NCBI RefSeq assembly: GCF_000023285.1 | Contig: NC_013162.1 | Coordinates: forward strand, 908,501-972,500 | Reading direction: 5' to 3' | Source of the DNA: Capnocytophaga ochracea DSM 7271 | GTDB taxonomy: Bacteria > Bacteroidota > Bacteroidia > Flavobacteriales > Flavobacteriaceae | DNA length: 64,000 bases | Shown here: positions 62,394 to 64,000 of the stretch, one piece after another | Layout of the letters: every line of letters starts with the position of its first letter | Numbering within the stretch: the stretch's first letter is position 1 | Notes under the pieces: generated by a model | Told to the model about the DNA's origin: nothing | The model's database searches: none | What the model saw: the letters and a program-made list of their open reading frames with translations, nothing else | Translations under genes and position numbers: made by a program

Positions 62394-64000
62394 TTATTGG
62401 AGTGTTTTAATCCCCATATTCCAAAGAGTGAATGCTTGCAAATCGGCGTTTTGTTCTATAGTTTTGCTCACTGGTGTTCCTGCTCCGTGCCCTGCATTAG
62501 TCTCTATTCGTATAAGAATAGGGTTGTTGCCCGTTTGTTTTGCTTGCAATTCCGCAGCAAACTTAAAACTGTGAGCAGGTACTACTCTATCGTCGTGGTC
62601 TCCTGTTGTTATAAGGGTAGCGGGATAAGCTACTCCTTGTTTTACATTGTGTAAGGGTGAATAGGCTTTTAAGTATTCAAACATTTCTTTGCTATCATCA
62701 GATGTGCCATAATCATAAGCCCAGCCTGCTCCTGCAGTAAAAGTGTGATAACGCAACATATCGAGTACACCTACTGCGGGTAAAGCTACCTTAAACAGGT
62801 CGGGGCGTTGTAACATTGTAGCTCCTACCAAGAGTCCTCCGTTAGAGCCTCCTCTGATAGCAAGGTATTGGGGAGAGGTGTATTTCTCTTTTATAAGATA
62901 TTCAGCAGCTGCTATAAAATCGTCGAATACGTTTTGCTTTTGCATCTTAGTGCCTGCATCGTGCCATTGTTTACCGTATTCCCCTCCTCCACGTAAGTTA
63001 GGAACAGCATATACCCCCCCGAGTTCCAACCACACCGCATTGGCAACACTGAATGTAGGCATCAAACTGATATTGAACCCTCCATATCCATATAATAAGG
63101 TAGGATTTTTACCGTTGAGTTTGATTCCTTTTTTATAGGTAATCATCATTGGTATTTTTGTGCCGTCTTTAGAGGTATAAAACACTTGCTTAGATTCGTA
63201 GTGAGTGGCATCAAAAGCAATAGCGGGTTTCCAATAGAGTTCAGTAGCTCCTGTTGCCAAATCCATTTTGTATATTTGGGTAGGATATGCGTAATTGGTG
63301 AAACTAAAATAGGTGTGTGTTTCATCTTTTTTAGCATAAAAACCTCCCGCACTACCTATACTGGGGAGCTTCACTTCGCGAATGAGCTTCCCTTCGTAGT
63401 CGTATTGTTTTACCTGAGAAAGAGCATCTACCATATATTTAGCAAATAAGTATTTGCCTGCGGTAGTAATACTGAGCACATTCTTGGTTTCAGGGATAAC
63501 ATCTTGCCAATGCTCTGGCTGTGGATTTTTAAAGTCTACTTTCACTAAGCGACCGTTAGGCGCATTGATATTGGTTTCTAAAAAGAGCGTTGTGCCTTGG
63601 TTATTTACAAATCCTGTATCTCCATCGAAGTTGTTGGTAATAGTTACCAAAGAAGATTTAGGATTTGATAAATCTTTTACAAATAGTTTATTACCTGAGG
63701 TCGCATTGGCAACCGAAATGAACAGATATTTCCCGTCATTGGATACTGTGCCCGACACATAACGATATTTCTCAGCTGGTGTACCACCAAAAATGAGCTT
63801 ATCACTCTTTTGAGATGTGCCGAGTTTGTGATAATAAAGTTTGTGCTGGTCGGTTTTTGCTGATAGCTCACTGCCTTTGGGTTTGTCGTAGCTGGAATAG
63901 AAGAAGCCTTCATTGCCCTTCCACGCTATACTACTAAATTTTATATCTACTAAGGTATCACCTATTGCCTTTTTAGTTTTCGCATCGAGCACTATCCCTT
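62394..64000 (-). CDS. Prolyl oligopeptidase family protein, partial
   Basis: The gene runs off the right edge; at least 534 codons of a protein of about 690-720 residues are here. The propeller part is incomplete. The alpha/beta-hydrolase domain has RGGSNGGLL (catalytic Ser), [12 protein letters not shown] (Asp) and NAGHGAG (His), the S9A set. The N terminus cannot be judged here. It cleaves after proline in peptides; it may be exported, like the DPP-IV-like enzyme at 1276. Confidence 0.9.
   Translation of the reverse strand, partial: GIVLDAKTKKAIGDTLVDIKFSSIAWKGNEGFFYSSYDKPKGSELSAKTDQHKLYYHKLGTSQKSDKLIFGGTPAEKYRYVSGTVSNDGKYLFISVANATSGNKLFVKDLSNPKSSLVTITNNFDGDTGFVNNQGTTLFLETNINAPNGRLVKVDFKNPQPEHWQDVIPETKNVLSITTAGKYLFAKYMVDALSQVKQYDYEGKLIREVKLPSIGSAGGFYAKKDETHTYFSFTNYAYPTQIYKMDLATGATELYWKPAIAFDATHYESKQVFYTSKDGTKIPMMITYKKGIKLNGKNPTLLYGYGGFNISLMPTFSVANAVWLELGGVYAVPNLRGGGEYGKQWHDAGTKMQKQNVFDDFIAAAEYLIKEKYTSPQYLAIRGGSNGGLLVGATMLQRPDLFKVALPAVGVLDMLRYHTFTAGAGWAYDYGTSDDSKEMFEYLKAYSPLHNVKQGVAYPATLITTGDHDDRVVPAHSFKFAAELQAKQTGNNPILIRIETNAGHGAGTPVSKTIEQNADLQAFTLWNMGIKTLQ

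Noticed and set aside
63677-63992. Start of the prolyl oligopeptidase at a GTG near 63992
   Set aside because: The frame stays open to the window edge, and the protein would lack part of its propeller. The real start is outside.

Overview
The window looks like chromosomal DNA of a gliding member of the Flavobacteriia, most like Capnocytophaga. The evidence is two gliding/type IX secretion loci (gldJ, and gldK-gldL-gldM-gldN), a SusC/SusD pair, many lipoproteins, SPII and SPI signal peptides, start regions without Shine-Dalgarno sequences, and promoters of the Bacteroidetes form TTTG-N18-20-TAnnTTTG in front of about twenty transcription units. The genus is an inference; no 16S gene is present.

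Layout. 1-1.1 kb: repeat-rich DNA and a CAU-anticodon tRNA. 1.3-10 kb: a DPP-IV-like peptidase, murF, gldJ, a PiT-family transporter, a probable small RNA, and a lipoprotein built from three copies of one domain. 10-17.4 kb: feoA and feoB, an accessory pocket (a DUF3999-like membrane protein, a dead M48 peptidase fragment, a zinc-ribbon membrane protein, an unknown protein made of two repeats), then maeB. 17.4-25 kb: a repeat-filled gap, a TonB-dependent receptor, a lipoprotein, a CBS protein, and a peroxiredoxin/thioredoxin/small-protein operon. 24.8-32 kb: a minus-strand run with coaX, an outer-membrane protein, a TPR protein and lptC; next to it an FtsX-type permease and rbfA, separated by a RhuM-like/Fic pair. 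32.8-40 kb: DUF488, an eight-CXXCH cytochrome, and a SusC/SusD pair. 40-47 kb: SLC13 transporter, MscS, rny, a 6S-like RNA, zapA, a coiled-coil protein, tcdA, rpiB, and a DUF4434 lipoprotein. 48-56 kb: phoH, a TonB receptor, a TonB-C protein, an antitoxin with a frameshifted ParE-like toxin, cysD, a TlpA-like protein, and a META-type lipoprotein. 56-64 kb: recA, a MazG-like protein, the gldKLMN operon, and a prolyl oligopeptidase that runs off the right edge.

How the genes work together. GldK, L, M and N form the motor and ring of type IX secretion, and GldJ, a GldK paralogue, is needed for gliding. FeoAB imports ferrous iron. TonB receptors, SusCD and the two S9 peptidases point to a life on scavenged peptides, glycans and metals. 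The peroxiredoxin operon gives peroxide defence.

The least explained content is non-coding. Six copies of a composite intergenic element of about 270-360 bp are present. Each has a hairpin module, a conserved spacer, a run of imperfect 11-bp units and a conserved tail. A second, unrelated 11-bp tandem array lies at 17826-17880. Other candidates for novelty are a small RNA at 7962-8070, an inverted repeat shared by two promoters, a 17-bp inverted repeat that starts on the phoH stop codon, and the broken toxin and peptidase genes.
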